Below are positions 12,101 to 24,429 of a stretch of 64,000 nucleotides of DNA, one piece after another. The notes under the pieces were generated by a model. That model had not been told where the DNA came from. It made no database searches and saw only the letters and a list, made by a program, of their open reading frames with translations. This DNA is from Lithospermum erythrorhizon (taxonomy: Eukaryota > Streptophyta > Magnoliopsida > Boraginales > Boraginaceae): NCBI GenBank assembly GCA_019722365.1, contig JADFUC010000113.1, forward strand, positions 124,001 through 188,000, read 5' to 3'. The position numbers and the translations under genes are program-made. The stretch's first letter is position 1, and every line of letters starts with the position of its first letter.

Positions 12101-12479
12101 TCAACAAGCAAAGTATTTTTAATCTTAAAGCAACCTTTCTTACCAACGATCTCTTTACTCTACGATTTTGGCGGTTTCATTGTTAAGAACTTCACATTTC
12201 TACCGCCCCTCATACCAAGCTTTAGGAAGAGTTTTAGGCATCTCCCGTCATGTGCCTTGAAAGCATCCGCTATCCGCCATCCAAATATTTCCTTCCGGAT
12301 GAGCGCCCCTGCTGCAAAACCAATTCAAGTTCCCATTCTAGGTACCCAACGCGATTTGGGGTCCTCGTTACAGTTAAGTCTATTTCCTCACAATCCATTT
12401 GTGTCTCGAGATTCATAAGTGCCCAATCTCACTAACCTTTAACGACACCTAGAAAACTCATGATTTACTTTCGCCAATA

Positions 12480-13620
12480 AGTAAGTGAAATGTGGTCTAA
12501 TAAATTTAATGTACTGCATGCGCGAAGAACATTGTAGCTATCAGAGTTATCATCACTTGAATAATTCCAATTTCTTTTTGTTGGTCGATAACGCCAAGCA
12601 GATCAAGAATTTCATTCAAATTTGTTTTGTTCTCATGAATACAAGTTAAGTGACTTTTGAGTTCCATATTTTCCAACTCAACCTTACTAAGATCGCTATG
12701 TTTAAGCTCCAATTTTTCAAGAATTTCACCATTTTTAACACGTGAGTCGTTCTTTAGAAATGTAACTTCATTTTTTAGAGAAGAGTTTTAGTAAGCAAGC
12801 TTTTTATTTGCTTTAGAAAGTTCTTTGTTCCTTTTTAAGCAATTTTCAAAAACTTTCTAACCTACAGAAGCTATAGCTTAGCTTGTCAAAACTACTAGTC
12901 GAGTAAGTGTTCATCATCAGCTTCTACCCGAGCTCATCATCCCAAGTGAGAATTGGGGATTCAAGAGGTACCTCCATGTAGCTCCTGCGCCGTTTGAGAC
13001 ACACTTACATTGCATGATTCCACTTCGGTCGGATTCGCTCTATCTCATCCTCCCAAGTGGCCTTGTTGCATACTTTCTGGATTGATACCTCTTAGCCAGA
13101 CGAGGACAATCCATCTTGGGCATGTCCGGGCTGGCTTTTATTCAAACATTTTAGCTCTTGGATTTTGCTCCCTCTTCTCTTGCCCTTGATACTTTCATAG
13201 CGGTCATACTTTTGAAGATTCTATGTCCATGATCATCATTGTTTTTTTTTAATCTTAGAAACTTTTGTAGTCTCTAGCAAACATGGCTACGTCATCATCA
13301 TCCTCGCCACTCTCAATTTTCTCAACAACTTTTTGTGCTTTTGCCGCCACAAGAGCCATTTTCTTTTTGTCCCTCAATTCACGAGCCTTGTTTTTAGCAA
13401 TCACTTCCTCTTCGGCTTTCAAGGATCCAATGGTTTCGGAGCGAAAGAGTCTTCGATATCCTTAAGTTTCATTGATGGGTGCACATACTTCTTTTTGACC
13501 AAACTCCTGATTCACTTCGCCCAATTCTCCATTCAATTCTTTCAAGGAGAATCTCTTCCCTGTAGAATCCAAGTATTTGATGACAGACAACCTTTAAGCA
13601 TGTCCTTGATGTGACTCTCC
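12480..13620 (-). pseudogene. RE2 gag remnant with coiled coil
   Basis: The minus strand encodes a Lys/Glu/Leu-rich heptad-like stretch (ELKHSDLSKVELENMELK and onward at 12712-12506, with KNEVTFLKNDSRVK-like sequence just upstream). Further upstream (13600-13280) is a Lys/Arg/Glu-rich stretch with frameshifts. Long coiled coils in the C-terminal part of gag are typical of SIRE-like copia elements. A CCHC zinc knuckle was not found in this copy, unlike in RE4. Gag would form the particle that packages the RNA. Confidence 0.5.
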
Positions 13621-14196
13621 ATGATAAGATTTCAAGTTCCGATACTCTCTAGTCAAAAGTCGAACTCAGAAGTCTTCACTTAGCTAGAACCAATATGTGC
13701 GGCTTCTTTAAAGTGCCCATATCCGGGCCGATTTCGCATCCTCGACTGGTGCATACTCCCTCCATGCATACGGGTATCAGCAAGAATACGAATGGCTTCG
13801 CACTTAACCTACCCTCGAATCCTCGCCCCTTAGCACTCCATCATCCTCTTTATCCACATCCTCAATAAGGACGCCCACTCAAGGCGGCACCTAACTCTTT
13901 ATTTGCCTCCCTCCGCCTCGTCAAGCTTCCACCGTAGCCTCGCTCGAGAATTTGATATTTCACGTAACGGTTCGACCTCGACGCATCACCTCCCATAGTT
14001 TGTAATCAATGCTTTGAACATGATACTTGGAAGGTGCTACACCAATAGTCGAAGCCTGATCCATCAAGCAGTCAGCGGCCTCGCACTCGACTCTTACCTC
14101 TTCAACACAAAAGCAGTTCCCAAGCTACCTATATTCCCAAATTCCATTACCCATAATCGTTTTACTACAAGATTTGAAGCTTTAGTCGAGAACACG

Positions 14197-14211
14197 GGCT
14201 TCGATATCACT
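14197..14211 (-). other. Degenerate primer binding site of RE2
   Basis: Directly next to the LTR, the minus strand reads GTGATATCGAAGCCC. This resembles TGGTATCAGAGCC, the complement of the initiator-Met tRNA 3' end used by most plant copia elements. It fixes the orientation of RE2 as minus. Confidence 0.5.
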
Positions 14212-14213
14212 CT

Positions 14214-15561
14214 TGTTAGCCTAACATAAATCCTTAGGGGGGGTGAAGGTTTTAAGTTAAGTTTTACTTTTTTCAAGTTTTAATTTAATACAATGGAATT
14301 TAACAAACTATATGAATATAAATTAATTCGATGACCAACTACCCAAGCTCAAGAACGATTAGCTTAAGAAATAAAACAACTAATATAAGGATTAACTAAA
14401 AAATAACAAGATTACTTGAAAGAAAAGAGATAAGGTAGAGAGACAATACACACGATTTTTACGAAAGCCTCGGCTCCCTAACGCCGACTGCCGCTTTCTA
14501 ATCCCCGGTTTTCGTAGGATAACTAGCTCTTTGAAAATTGCTGATTACACACAAATTTATCTCAAGACTAATATCAACACCCCAGCCTCCAACCAAGCGA
14601 CTCCAAGCCCACGCTGGTTGATTTCAACACCTAATCTACTACACTGGGGAACCCAAGACTTCACACACTTGTGGATTTCACTTAACTATCTAACTAAGAA
14701 TGGGAAGAAACCTTACGCTACACCAATAATAAGTATTTTCCACTTAATCACAATTAAAGATTTAGTAAAAACAATAAGCACACAATTATGGAAACTCTCT
14801 ACTAAAAAGATTATACTATGATTAAATACGAGTTTTAACTTTTCCTTGAATTTGGAGAGGAAATTCAACGTTTTTAAAGATGTAAAAAAGGAAGTAGGGT
14901 TAAAATAGAGATTTGAGGCAATGACAAAATGGTGAATGGCCACGCAGACGGTACTCCCATATCGGTACTGTGGCCTCGACACGAGCCCCCTCGAATACCA
15001 GCGGTAGCCCGCTATGCTCAACAGAGGACTACCTGGGAGTCCAAAGTCTCGATCATCGGGACCTCTATTTCCAGACCTACCCTCGACACGCCTCGCCATC
15101 ATCGACCTCGATCGAGACCAAATTTCCTCCGATTTGGTCTGATGGTCTCATAGCTTCTCCAAATATAAGCGATCATTTCAAGCCACTTTCGAAACTAAAT
15201 GCATTACGCTCACTTGTACGAGCCTTAAATAAATTTAATCAATCTATACTTAGGATTAAACTACTTGACTATAAATTTTAAAAACCACCAAGATTAAACC
15301 GCAAAAGTCATTACTCTCACTTAAACAACATATACTAAAGTGTGTAGCTTCCTGCCTATAACAATAAAAAAAAACCACGAGCTCCCTCGACTAGGCTTGG
15401 CATTTGTTCACCCAACCTCGAGCCTCCGAACATCCCGACCAACTTTAAGCACTCTCTGAATCCTAAGCTGTTAAGAAACTCAATAACAAGTTCACTGGAA
15501 GTGACTAGTCTGCTTAAACACCTGTTATCTTCAAAAAGAGCTAATCACCCATTATTCAACA
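14214..15561 (-). repeat. RE2 5' LTR, complete
   Basis: It begins TGTTAGCCTAAC and ends ATTATTCAACA (TG...CA, 1348 bp) in plus reading. It matches both the split 3' LTR and the solo LTR along its full length, with many one- to few-base indels. The GAGACC/GGTCTC block is at about 14985-15150. Sequence immediately right of it resumes the RE1 LTR. Confidence 0.75.
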
Positions 15562-15743
15562 ACATTCTATTTTCGATGCTCTGGGGGTCTTCATCAAATT
15601 ATTTCCTACGTAATTCTGCTTTATTTCTAACAACTGTACATATATTTCTGCTCTCTTTAATTATTATCTATACAACTCTTAGTGATCAGCTTTTAGATTC
15701 GCATTCACAAGATTATTAATATTATTTATATACTAAAATACCA
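15562..15743 (+). repeat. RE1 5' LTR, right part
   Basis: GATGCTCTGGGGGTCTTC, CAAATTATTTCC and CTCTCTTTAATTATTATCTATA match GATGCTGGGTCTTC, CAAATTATTTCC and TTCTCTTTAATTATCATATA in the 3' LTR (22229-22320). The similarity continues through ATTATTTATATAC up to about 15743, where a primer binding site-like sequence starts. Confidence 0.65.
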
Positions 15744-15757
15744 ATGCTCAGAGTTCG
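15743..15757 (+). other. Degenerate primer binding site of RE1
   Basis: AATGCTCAGAGTTCG is placed directly after the end of LTR similarity and resembles TGGTATCAGAGC (initiator-Met tRNA complement) with changes. Confidence 0.4.
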
Positions 15758-15759
15758 TG

Positions 15760-17352
15760 TTACTAGATTTTTATTTATGTAATTAATGTGACGCATGAAT
15801 TCCATAATTTTGATTATATACTATATTTTGTTTCCTATTAATTTTTAAATTCCTTTGTTTACGCATGAATGTTTCAAAGCTAAATATAATTAATAGTTTT
15901 CTAATCGCTTAAATAATAATATTTTTAACATCGAATAATTTATCCGATTAAAATGTTAAATTCAAAATGTCCAATCGAAGCCGAAAACATGAATTTGAAT
16001 TCACCATCGGATTTTAACGCGACGACACACGCCCACCACCACCCGGACGCAAATGGCGCTTTTCGGACCTGGTTTTCGAACCCTGTGTTCGAACCTTATC
16101 GGGCCGCCTTTCGCCTCGGCCCGCTTATCGCTCGCTTCGACTTCTCTTTGGCCTATCAAGACGCTTCGAGACATCGATTGGAAATTGATTTCGAAATACC
16201 CTTTTTTCGGTGAGTAACTTATTCAATTTAATTTTATCGCAATTCCACTAATTTCTAATTAGATTAGAATTAGTTTTAATATGTTAAAACTAAAATAATT
16301 AATTAATTAAATTAGATTTTAATTAAATTTCTAAATACTTAATCGATACGAGTATAATTGCCTGAGCAATTTAAATACTTATACGTTTACATAAAATTCG
16401 GTTGAATTTTAAATTCAATTAGATTTGAATAAGTAATTAAAATTATTTTAATTAGACACAAAGATATAATTACTGAATGTATTTGTTCAACGCTTATCCA
16501 TGATTTACTCCGCATAAATATAATTAAGTATAATTAATTTATGCATGTATAATATATGTTTCTATATATTGATTGGATGCCATGAGATTTTATGATATGA
16601 CTTATTCGTATTTGTAAATACGGCCTCGTATAATTTTGCTCTAAAATGAATAACTCAGCTTTAATTAATTATTATTTAACCAACAGAATATAATTAAAAA
16701 GCATTTTGCACTCCACTGTAGAGTCAAATGCTAACGGAAAATAGTTATAAATTAACATAGTTAAGAACTAGTTTAAATTTTCGTATTTTTCCTCAGCCTC
16801 ATATCACACATCTCAAGTATCGTGTCAGTCTTATGATTTCACGCGATATAAATTTAATTTGACGGAATATAATGCCTTAGCCGCAATCATGTTGTTACCA
16901 GACATAACTAATCCCACCATTAAGCGTTAAGTAATATCACACACCAAACTCTAAAAAAGTCGCAGCGCAGCGTCACTTGTGCGCGCGGGATACGCGGCAT
17001 TTACATAATGCTTCATATCCGACGCTTATCTCGACGGGACGGATCGAACGATTCCTTAAGTCGACTTAGGCTCTCTCGACCCATCCATTCCTCAATCATA
17101 TCGCAATTTTGGTTACTTAAGCGCCATACGGTTTACATCGGACCGTGGAACTTTAGCAGTGACGCCAAGAATTGGCGATAGTCATCATGAGGATCACCTA
17201 CCGTATACATAAGATTCATAATGAGTACTCGGTATACTTAGTATTTTCGCTGATTACGAGCACATTATTATTGTTCTATTCTTTTGTATTAACATTATTA
17301 TAAATGAAAACTCGAATTGTCATTGCTTTACATATCTTATGCTTGTTGCTAA
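15760..17352 (+). other. RE1 leader: AT-rich with a GC-rich block
   Basis: A long untranslated leader separates the PBS from gag. A GC-rich block (about 16015-16200) stands out in otherwise very AT-rich DNA, and near the end is a block with GTGACGCCAAGA (about 17159-17171) and CGGTATACTTAGTATTTTCGC. RE6 has the same arrangement: a GC-rich block at about 55380-55830 and GTGACGCCAAGA near 56985. Chance frames only. Confidence 0.55.
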
Positions 17353-18150
17353 ATGTCCTCAAACTCTAATAACTCGAAAATTCTCCGATCTGCATTGAAA
17401 AAATACAAACTGAATGGCATAAAGTTCCTCTAGATTTGGGTTGTAGAACTCGAGAATTCATTCCCCAAGTCCGAGAGGACCGAATACGCAAGCAATCTCA
17501 AGAAGCTTCCTCTCCAAAACATTTGTATGCATTTAAGCTTGGATTTTTATCAATAGCATAAGCGCGGATGACGCCATCGACGCCCAACAATGCCTATCAA
17601 TAAGTTGCAAACATGAAAACGAATTCAAACTCAATTTAACATGTCAACGCTTGGCAAAGACGTGACAGAACCGAAAAACTGCTCCGTAAAGCCGCACGCA
17701 AGAATGCAGAGAGGTACGACACTATTTGTGCCCTCATTGATCGTAAGTCGGCAAACGGACAACCCGCGAGTCCTCCTGCCATGTCACCAAGACGATAGGA
17801 TGGTCAGTAAACAGAGTCACTTGGGCTCACATGTATCAAGGGAGTCGGGCAAGAGACATCATCCAAGTCGCTGTTCTATCTGCTCAACAACTTCGCGATG
17901 AACTTCAACGCACCGCCCATAAGTCGTTGTCGTGACCTGTACGGGATGATCACCAACCAGCTAACTTTGTTCCGAGTAGTGCATCAAGAATAAGTTCAAA
18001 GAGATAAGGGAAGGTTAAGTAAACCCACCACTACAGTTCCCAACGCCATCCGCCAGCGACGCCAAGCAGAACGATAAATGTCATCATCATGGTATTAATT
18101 CCAGCGTAACCGTAAGAAGTACTTCGTAGGCAGTTATTAATGGAACTCGT
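17353..18150 (+). pseudogene. RE1 gag remnant (copia)
   Basis: An ATG at 17353 opens a frame with MSSNSNNSKILRSALKKYKL and then a hydrophobic/basic stretch. Around 17640-17900 the frames yield pieces typical of the plant copia gag domain (UBN2-like): RYDTICALI, then a glycine-rich VKG..GQE-like stretch, then LLNNFAMNFN, which corresponds to the conserved 'SLP..FDQFVMNFN' region. At least three frame changes are needed. Gag is the capsid protein. Confidence 0.6.
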
Positions 18151-18239
18151 ACCAATCGACTACGTATTTACGTTAAGCTACTCTGTAGAATTTTCTTACT
18201 TCCGATATCAAGTTGTGACACGGTCAAGGTACTCATATT

Positions 18240-21200
18240 CATTTAAATGCGCAAAGACCAGAGAATGTTAGACGGCCGGAGGAAAGGCGGTCAGACTAAG
18301 GGGTCGCACAATGATCAAAGGTTGATTCCGCTTTACACCGGATCTACTAGATTAGCATTACCCAATGGATTAAATATTTTGAATAATGCTTTTATTTCTT
18401 GCATCGCCGAGCAAAAAATATTATTTCCATTTTTCGCTTAGTTTTGGATGGTTTTTCAATTTTAATAAATGCGCAGTATTGCTTTTATCTCTCGAGATGG
18501 AATAATTTATGGTAATGCTTACGCAAGATAATGGTCTATACTGTTAAAACACAAAAAGTAGAAACCTATAACGAAGACAAGCGAGGAAACTAAATGAATC
18601 AATCCAACATACCTCACAAGTATCATAGGTTTCCTCGGGTCAAAGCATTAAAGCACAAACACATGAAAAAACTTAAAGCGTATTTGGCATTCGCGCTTGG
18701 ATGAATTTGAATCATTCTATTATATGCGAAGTCATGCCTAACGGCAAGATGACTAATCTCTCGCCATTCAATCGAACCAGCTGGGGCACAATGACTGCTG
18801 GGAATCATACATACCCATATATACGCGACTAACGAACACCTCCAAGAGGAGTGTTAATCATACTTTATAACCTTCACCGATTACTACAAAGCAGTATATG
18901 GTTATACATATATCTCATGGAAGCATAAACATTGAAGCCTTTGAAGAAGTTCAAGAAATTTCATAAGGAAGTCGGTAACCATGTCAACAAAACAATCAAG
19001 GCTCCGATTCGATGGCGCTGAGAATACTGAAGCGCGACTTCAAAACACATCTAAGAGATCGCGTATAATATCACAAATTGCCTCGCTCTAACACATTAAC
19101 ATAATGGTGTGGGACTGGAAGGAGGAATCAAACCCTTTGACATGATTCACTAATGACGAGTAACTCAACACTACCAACCAATCTATGGGGTTAGCGATTA
19201 GAAACTATAATGCACACACTAAATAAAGTTCCAACTAAATCAATCTTTAATCTAAGATGTGTTATGGTTTTAAGAACCTCCCAAAATAGCATGAGAATTT
19301 GAAGGAGGAAGTCTATATTAAAAAAGGTCGTAGAGATGTTGACCCAAGCCTCCCCGATAAGCCAAGCATTTCATCGGATAATTCTAAGTGAAACCCTAGT
19401 ATTTCTTCTATCGAAAAGCGAGAACAAAATCTTGTTAAGTCAGATCGTGTCTCCCCTTGAAAAGTGAATACATGGATAAAAGACTCGTGAATAATAATAT
19501 TGAACTTGTTCAAGAATCTAGGTAAGTACCGCTAACGTTAATCTCGGTCTCTCAAGAGGCGGATCCTTCTCAAGCATGTAAGCTTCCACCTCAACCCCTC
19601 GGGAAACCTCGACTTAACCCTCCCGAGATTCAACAACCCCGGTAAGATCCGAGAACTCGCCAAGAACCCGAGATGGTAATGGGGGAAGATTTCCTAGTCG
19701 AAAGGATTTGTTCTTCATACGTAAGATGGGCGAAAAGTGATTTTAAATTTTAACGGGTTGTGAGTTGAAGCGAACTGCAATAAATCGATTCAATGTACTA
19801 TAAATGAAGTGTATGGACATTGATCGATTTATTGTGAGGGTGCAAGACAAATCGAAGTGTAAATGGATATTTAAATGAACTGGATAAAAGCATGGAAACA
19901 TCTACGCAGAGTGCTGCATTTAGTAAATGCAAATGTTTCAAAGTTGTATCTGCTGTTGAACAAAATGGCATTCCTGAATTCGGGAATCTAGAAAGCAGGA
20001 TTTGCGGCATTAATGTAACCTCCCGTGTTTATCTGTCCGAAAGTGACTCCAAGGCGTACGCAAGCTAAGCAAAGATTCATTTATGGGACTAAAGCATCCA
20101 GAGTTTGGAATCTTCGCTTCGTTGAGTGCAATAAAAAGTTTAGGATTGGGAAACGAAGAGGATTCCTTGGTAAAGTGGCAAGCATGTTAAGGGAAATTCG
20201 CGATCAGATTTCATGGGTCCCTTGCATTTAGATGCACATACCTAATTGAAACGTAGATACCAATGCTTCAGTTAATAAAGCATGCATATATAAATGTTTC
20301 TCGATGAAGGACTCCAAGAGAAGCCCAATATATTCCCTGGGACGTAAGCATGCTAGGAATCGTCAAAGAGGCTCTATAGCACGCTGCCTGCAACACTTAT
20401 ATCGATAAAGCTGTATGTATAAGTCTCCATACGGAGGGTTCCAAGAAGGTTATCTTCCCATGAGATAAGGACTATCTCTCACTGCTCGACAGCCCCACTC
20501 AGAGAAACCGAGGCACCAGTACGAAAGTAAAGCTCCATACGCCTCATGAGGTGATCTAATGCTTGACGCCACGCATGCTGCACGATCGACGCTTACGCTT
20601 GAACAGAATTCCAGTCATTATCAATCGTATCCAGTGACGCACATTGACAAATGATAAAGCTATCCTTAAGCAATTAACTATGATATATGCCCTGCTGTGA
20701 TGGTAGAATCTTTCAATTAAGGCCCCGAATGTATTTGGGTATTTCCTCGCATAATGCTGATCAAATACGCTAGCCGTTCCTTAGCTCGAAGAGCTATTGC
20801 ACCAATGTTTCCGCACAATAACTATACCGGATTCTCAATGCTAGCTACCACTCCAAGTTCACTTACTTAACTTCTCGATCCATTGTGCTCAAGAATCCTC
20901 CGATATTGCAAAACGTACGCCTTCCTGCCGAGTCGGCCACAAAGGCCTGGCTTGTTACTACACCAAGACACCGGGCCTGCACCGCTAAGGCGTAATACAT
21001 AACCGATCGGTGATCTGCATCACATTTTGGATCGAAAGGAGTGTACTCTAAACCAATCACACCCGGTACGCATGCCGGAAGTAGCTGAGCTGCAGGGACC
21101 GGACACTTAATTTATCAGTGAGAAACTTGTAAGATAACATATCACGCCCTAGGAGGAATTCTGTTGTATTTATGGTTAAATGGCGATTCTTCTTCGACTC

Positions 21201-21540
21201 AAGGTGATTTGCTCTTACAAGAGTAAATGCATTCCTGACCCCGCCAACGCTTCGTGTTAAGGCTATAACGAAGAGTCATGGCTGGTACGCCACAAATGGG
21301 TGATGTAAGTTAATTCTATTAATCATAGGAGATTTGTAATGTACCGGAGGTGTCGTAGAAGCCGCTATCTTGGTGAATTATCGGCGATCAAAGTGAGTAG
21401 CTATCTCCAACCAAAGCGCCGATATCAGACACTGCGAAAGCCGTAGTGAAGCCGCGAGAGTTCGCGACAATAATCTTACTATCAAGCCGATCACGGAAAG
21501 AACCAAAGACGAAGGAATCATTGATACCGCCCAAGGGCAA
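18240..21540 (+). pseudogene. RE1 pol remnant: integrase, RT, RNase H (copia)
   Basis: Reading in changing frames gives the copia pol order. Integrase: GKMTKS-like, then IIHT and YGYTYISHGS-like pieces (18740-18950), TIKALRFDGAENTE (about 18995-19035) and the 'PQHNGV.ERRN' region (about 19090-19125). RT: ASRVWNLRF around 20094-20125 corresponds to 'KQASRSWNIRFDE', and CFSMKD at about 20298-20320 is the 'SCFSMKDLGEA' region. RNase H: pieces at about 20530-20560 (PYAS) and 21480-21530 (R.HRK-like). The YVDD catalytic site is not recognisable. Stops and frameshifts are dense throughout; no product is possible. Confidence 0.65.
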
Positions 21541-21542
21541 AG

Positions 21543-22395
21543 TTGAGCAAAGATATTTGAATAACGCCTGGGCTGGAATAACAATCTGGACAGATAAACC
21601 GGGATGTATCATTTAAATTTAAGTTCAGATATATGTTCGATTTTATGACAATGTTCATATTAGGATACTCGACGCGACATCGGGGGTTATGGATTGCTTT
21701 CTCTGGGTCCGCTTCATAATCAATATATTAAGTTATATTGTTCGGGTTAATGATTTTATTAATATATGGCCTTTCATTAATCCTGTTCCCAAGCAGGTCA
21801 CACACATATAACGAAATCACACTGACTGACACGCTAACAGGAAACGGAGAAGTAACCCTCTACTCACCAAGTGGTGCCGCTGAATCAAGAAGAGGAGTGG
21901 AGGTTCGAGAACCTTCCTCTCCTGGAAGTTTATCCTTAAGCTTCTAGAATGTTCCCACCTCCTTGGGATGTGATTCTAGAATATTTCAACACCTTCTATA
22001 AAAGAAGCCTCATAATATGAACTCATCGTCATTCACTTTTTGTGATTCACTTTAAAGGCAAAAAAGCTCTCTCTCCCTTCTCATTATAGTCGACTAGTAG
22101 GTGGAAAATTCCAAATAATTTTTCTGTCCAACCCCTCGACATAGCTTAATATTTTTAAGTAAGTTTTAGTAAAACTCCAGAACTTGTTCACTCGCCGATA
22201 CGGACAATTTTAAAGGCATTATATTTTGATGCTGGGTCTTCTATCAAATTATTTCCGTTGCAATTCTATTTATTCCCAAAGAACTAGTATATATATTTTT
22301 TTCTCTTTAATTATCATATATTAACCGGTAATGGGTTTCATGGGATTTGTATCAATAGTATTATTAGAATATTGTTTATGTACGTTTAAACACCA
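21543..22395 (+). repeat. RE1 3' LTR
   Basis: It follows a degraded polypurine-like AAGGGCAAAGT. It aligns with both pieces of the 5' LTR and, more distantly, with RE6 LTRs. TATA-like TCTATAAAAG is at 21995-22004. Similarity with the 5' LTR ends near 22395 (CACGTTTAAACACCA-like). Confidence 0.65.
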
Positions 22396-22880
22396 ACATC
22401 AACAACCCTAAATCAATACTTTATTAAAGCCCCTAGGACGCGATGCCTCCAGTTCCAAACATACCTGCATTCACTCAGCCGTACTTTATTGGAAAAATCA
22501 ATTCCCTTAACAATACCAGAGCACCCGCTCGCATCAAGACGATCAAACACACAAACGCTAAGCATAAAAGCAAGTGAGCCTATTACTAATTTCATCAATC
22601 ATTGAGCAAACGTGAAATCAACGCCATGCCGAGGCTTCCACAATCAACATGCGATTCAAGGTACGCATCGGACTTCCGCATATCCCCCGCGGATCAAACC
22701 CAAGTCAAGCCATGAGTCAGCCACAAGTTCGCTTATTACGGAACTTAGCATTGGTTGCGGAACAAAAAAACCACAAAATCCTTTGCCTGCCTAAGATGTT
22801 CAAGCGACCAAAGACAAATCGGAGTTCAAGAAAGGTGGAAAAGTGGTTAACAAAGGACGACGTGCTATGAGGCTACTCTC
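22396..22880. other. Unresolved stretch between RE1 and recognisable RE3 coding
   Basis: It contains two overlapping open frames of 60 and 73 codons on the plus strand, rich in Lys, Pro and Arg (22612-22870). By position they could be gag of RE3. No domain is recognised. No LTR of RE3 was found here, so the RE3 5' end is missing or lies elsewhere. Confidence 0.3.
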
Positions 22881-22979
22881 GAAAATCGCTCCTCCTGAAG
22901 TTCTCCTGCTAAGTCTAAATGGAAGACGGTGCCAAGGCGCCCCCAAAAGATAAACGAGGGTATCGCCAAGGAAACGCAA

Positions 22980-24310
22980 GAGGCCCCTATCGCTTCCTTG
23001 GAGCCGATGTCCTCTAAATGTTTGATGATACGCTCAAAGAAAATACGATAGAATTTCCGAAAATCAAGTCATTCTGATAAAATTGAAAGACTAAAGATCC
23101 GAATTACTACAAATATCAGCCTAGTTGGTCATCCTATCTAGTTGGGCTTTGTCTTCTGCCACAAGGTAATGGAATTAGTTCAAGCATGGAGGATACTCCT
23201 CTGAGGAAGCAGGGTGGCAACTAATAGGTATCTGGCTGGGCTCGAACCATGGATCCGATAACGTTAATGTTTAGCGAGGATGTACCTTCGCCACTCATTA
23301 CTTATTCCTGAAAGGATAGTAACCATGTTCATTCGTAAAAGAAACGAGTCTAAACCTCTGGGTACCTAAGACGAAAAGCAAATGCTAATAAATCATGGAC
23401 TCTGGGGCCATAGGATTTAAAATCGCTCCCCATTCCAGCAAAGACGCTCTTCCAAAGACTCCAAGAAACAAAGTGGAAATGAAAGCAACAAGACGCAAAG
23501 TTCTAGTGATTCGCTTACATCAAAGAATGCCAAGAGAAGAGACTTCAAGGAAGTCCTTCAAAGTTTTGTGTCTAAACCTCCATGTCACTAATCAGCAAGA
23601 TGAAGTTCCACATCTAAAACCCCTGTAAGGATTCACGCCTGCCGATCGATGCTCGGAGCAGAGTACTTAATAAAAGCGAACTCACTAAAAAATGCAATGT
23701 CAGTCGGTCATATGACCTCCTGGTCAAAGACGGGTACGACCCCTCTAAAAAAGACGAAATAACAGGAAACCTTACCCAAAGAATTGACTAAAGGAAAAGT
23801 GCACGACCTTAATGAGACCCAAAAAATGCTTAAGGATAGAGGATATGCCATCAAAACTCACATACGCTGTGGCCTCGATATACCGCCTCCGTCTCAGTGT
23901 CATATCAAGAGAGCAAACAACAACTACATTTTCGAATAACGGGATCTCTTTCCAAACAAAGCCTCGAAAGTGCATGCTGAAGTTGAGATCAATCGCCCCT
24001 TTGCATCCGAGGCTTCACGTATTAAATGACAAACTGTAAGCTCACCCTCTCCAGTGCAGGTGAGCACCACGCCAACAAATGTAAAAGTTTGTAGACTCCA
24101 AAGGTCGTGGGCAACAAATCCTAAAACGGAAGTCCTGATTACATGTCAAGAAGAAGACTTTAGCCTTTGATAAAGTCAAAAGTAACAAAAAGTATCAAAG
24201 AAGTTCAAAGTGTAGTGGACGGGGTGCCTATCAACTTCATAAGTCTCAAGAAGAAACATGGTAAAGCCAAAAAAGAACCCATCCTCAAAAGAATCCCTCG
24301 AGCAACCCCA
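22980..24310 (+). pseudogene. RE3 gag-protease region remnant
   Basis: Around 23070-23180 frames give a peptide corresponding to the conserved 'DP.YC.YH...GHP...CF..K..VMELVQ' motif of Tat/Ogre-like polyproteins, seen here as LVGHPI...GFVFCHKVMELVQAW. At about 23720-23760 the sequence YDLLVKDGYDPSKKD corresponds to the G-patch-like 'LL..AGY.PS' segment that precedes the RT in this lineage, followed by LNETQKMLKDRGYAIK-like sequence (23800-23850) and a 'LRPRIHVF.RL'-like stretch (23980-24030). Frames change repeatedly; the protease active site is not seen. Confidence 0.6.
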
Positions 24311-24429
24311 AGAGAGCGCTGATCCTCGCCCCATATTGGCGCTTAATGTACATTTGGTATGATAGAGAGACGTTGAAGTTAAGCCCTAGCTCAACCCTCG
24401 AAGTGTAAAGGTGACTTTGATAGAAGACG

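Larger units (their letters stand above)
3926..15561 (-). mobile_element. RE2: SIRE/Maximus-like copia element inserted in the RE1 5' LTR
   Basis: LTRs of about 1.35 kb bound it. In plus-strand reading each begins (TG)TTAGCCTA and ends ATTATTCAACA, so ends are TG...CA. The LTR at 14214-15561 is complete. The left LTR is in two pieces (3926-4247, 5597-6654) because a solo LTR interrupts it. Beside the right LTR, in minus reading, lies a PBS-like sequence resembling the initiator-Met tRNA complement, so transcription runs on the minus strand. The internal order on that strand is a coiled-coil gag (about 13.6-12.5 kb), pre-integrase and integrase (about 12.1-11.4 kb), unresolved pol, then a long 3' region. 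That layout fits the SIRE/Maximus lineage, which carries extra sequence after pol. All frames are broken. Confidence 0.72.
3264..22395 (+). mobile_element. RE1: Ty1/copia LTR retrotransposon, split by RE2
   Basis: Two related LTRs of about 840-850 bp flank gag and pol remains that read on the plus strand. The 5' LTR is in two pieces, 3264-3925 and 15562-15743, because RE2 lies between them; together they add up to about 844 bp, matching the 3' LTR (about 21543-22395). Order inside is PBS, long AT-rich leader with a GC-rich block, gag, integrase, reverse transcriptase, RNase H, which is the copia order (integrase before RT). Frames break every 20-60 codons, so it is dead. Its leader and integrase are close relatives of RE6. 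No target-site duplication could be verified at the outer ends. Confidence 0.8.

Noticed and set aside
20281..20400. Candidate 5' LTR of RE3
   Set aside because: Looked for a partner of TGTTGGATAC (36213) here and at the left edge; the sequence reads instead as RT of RE1.
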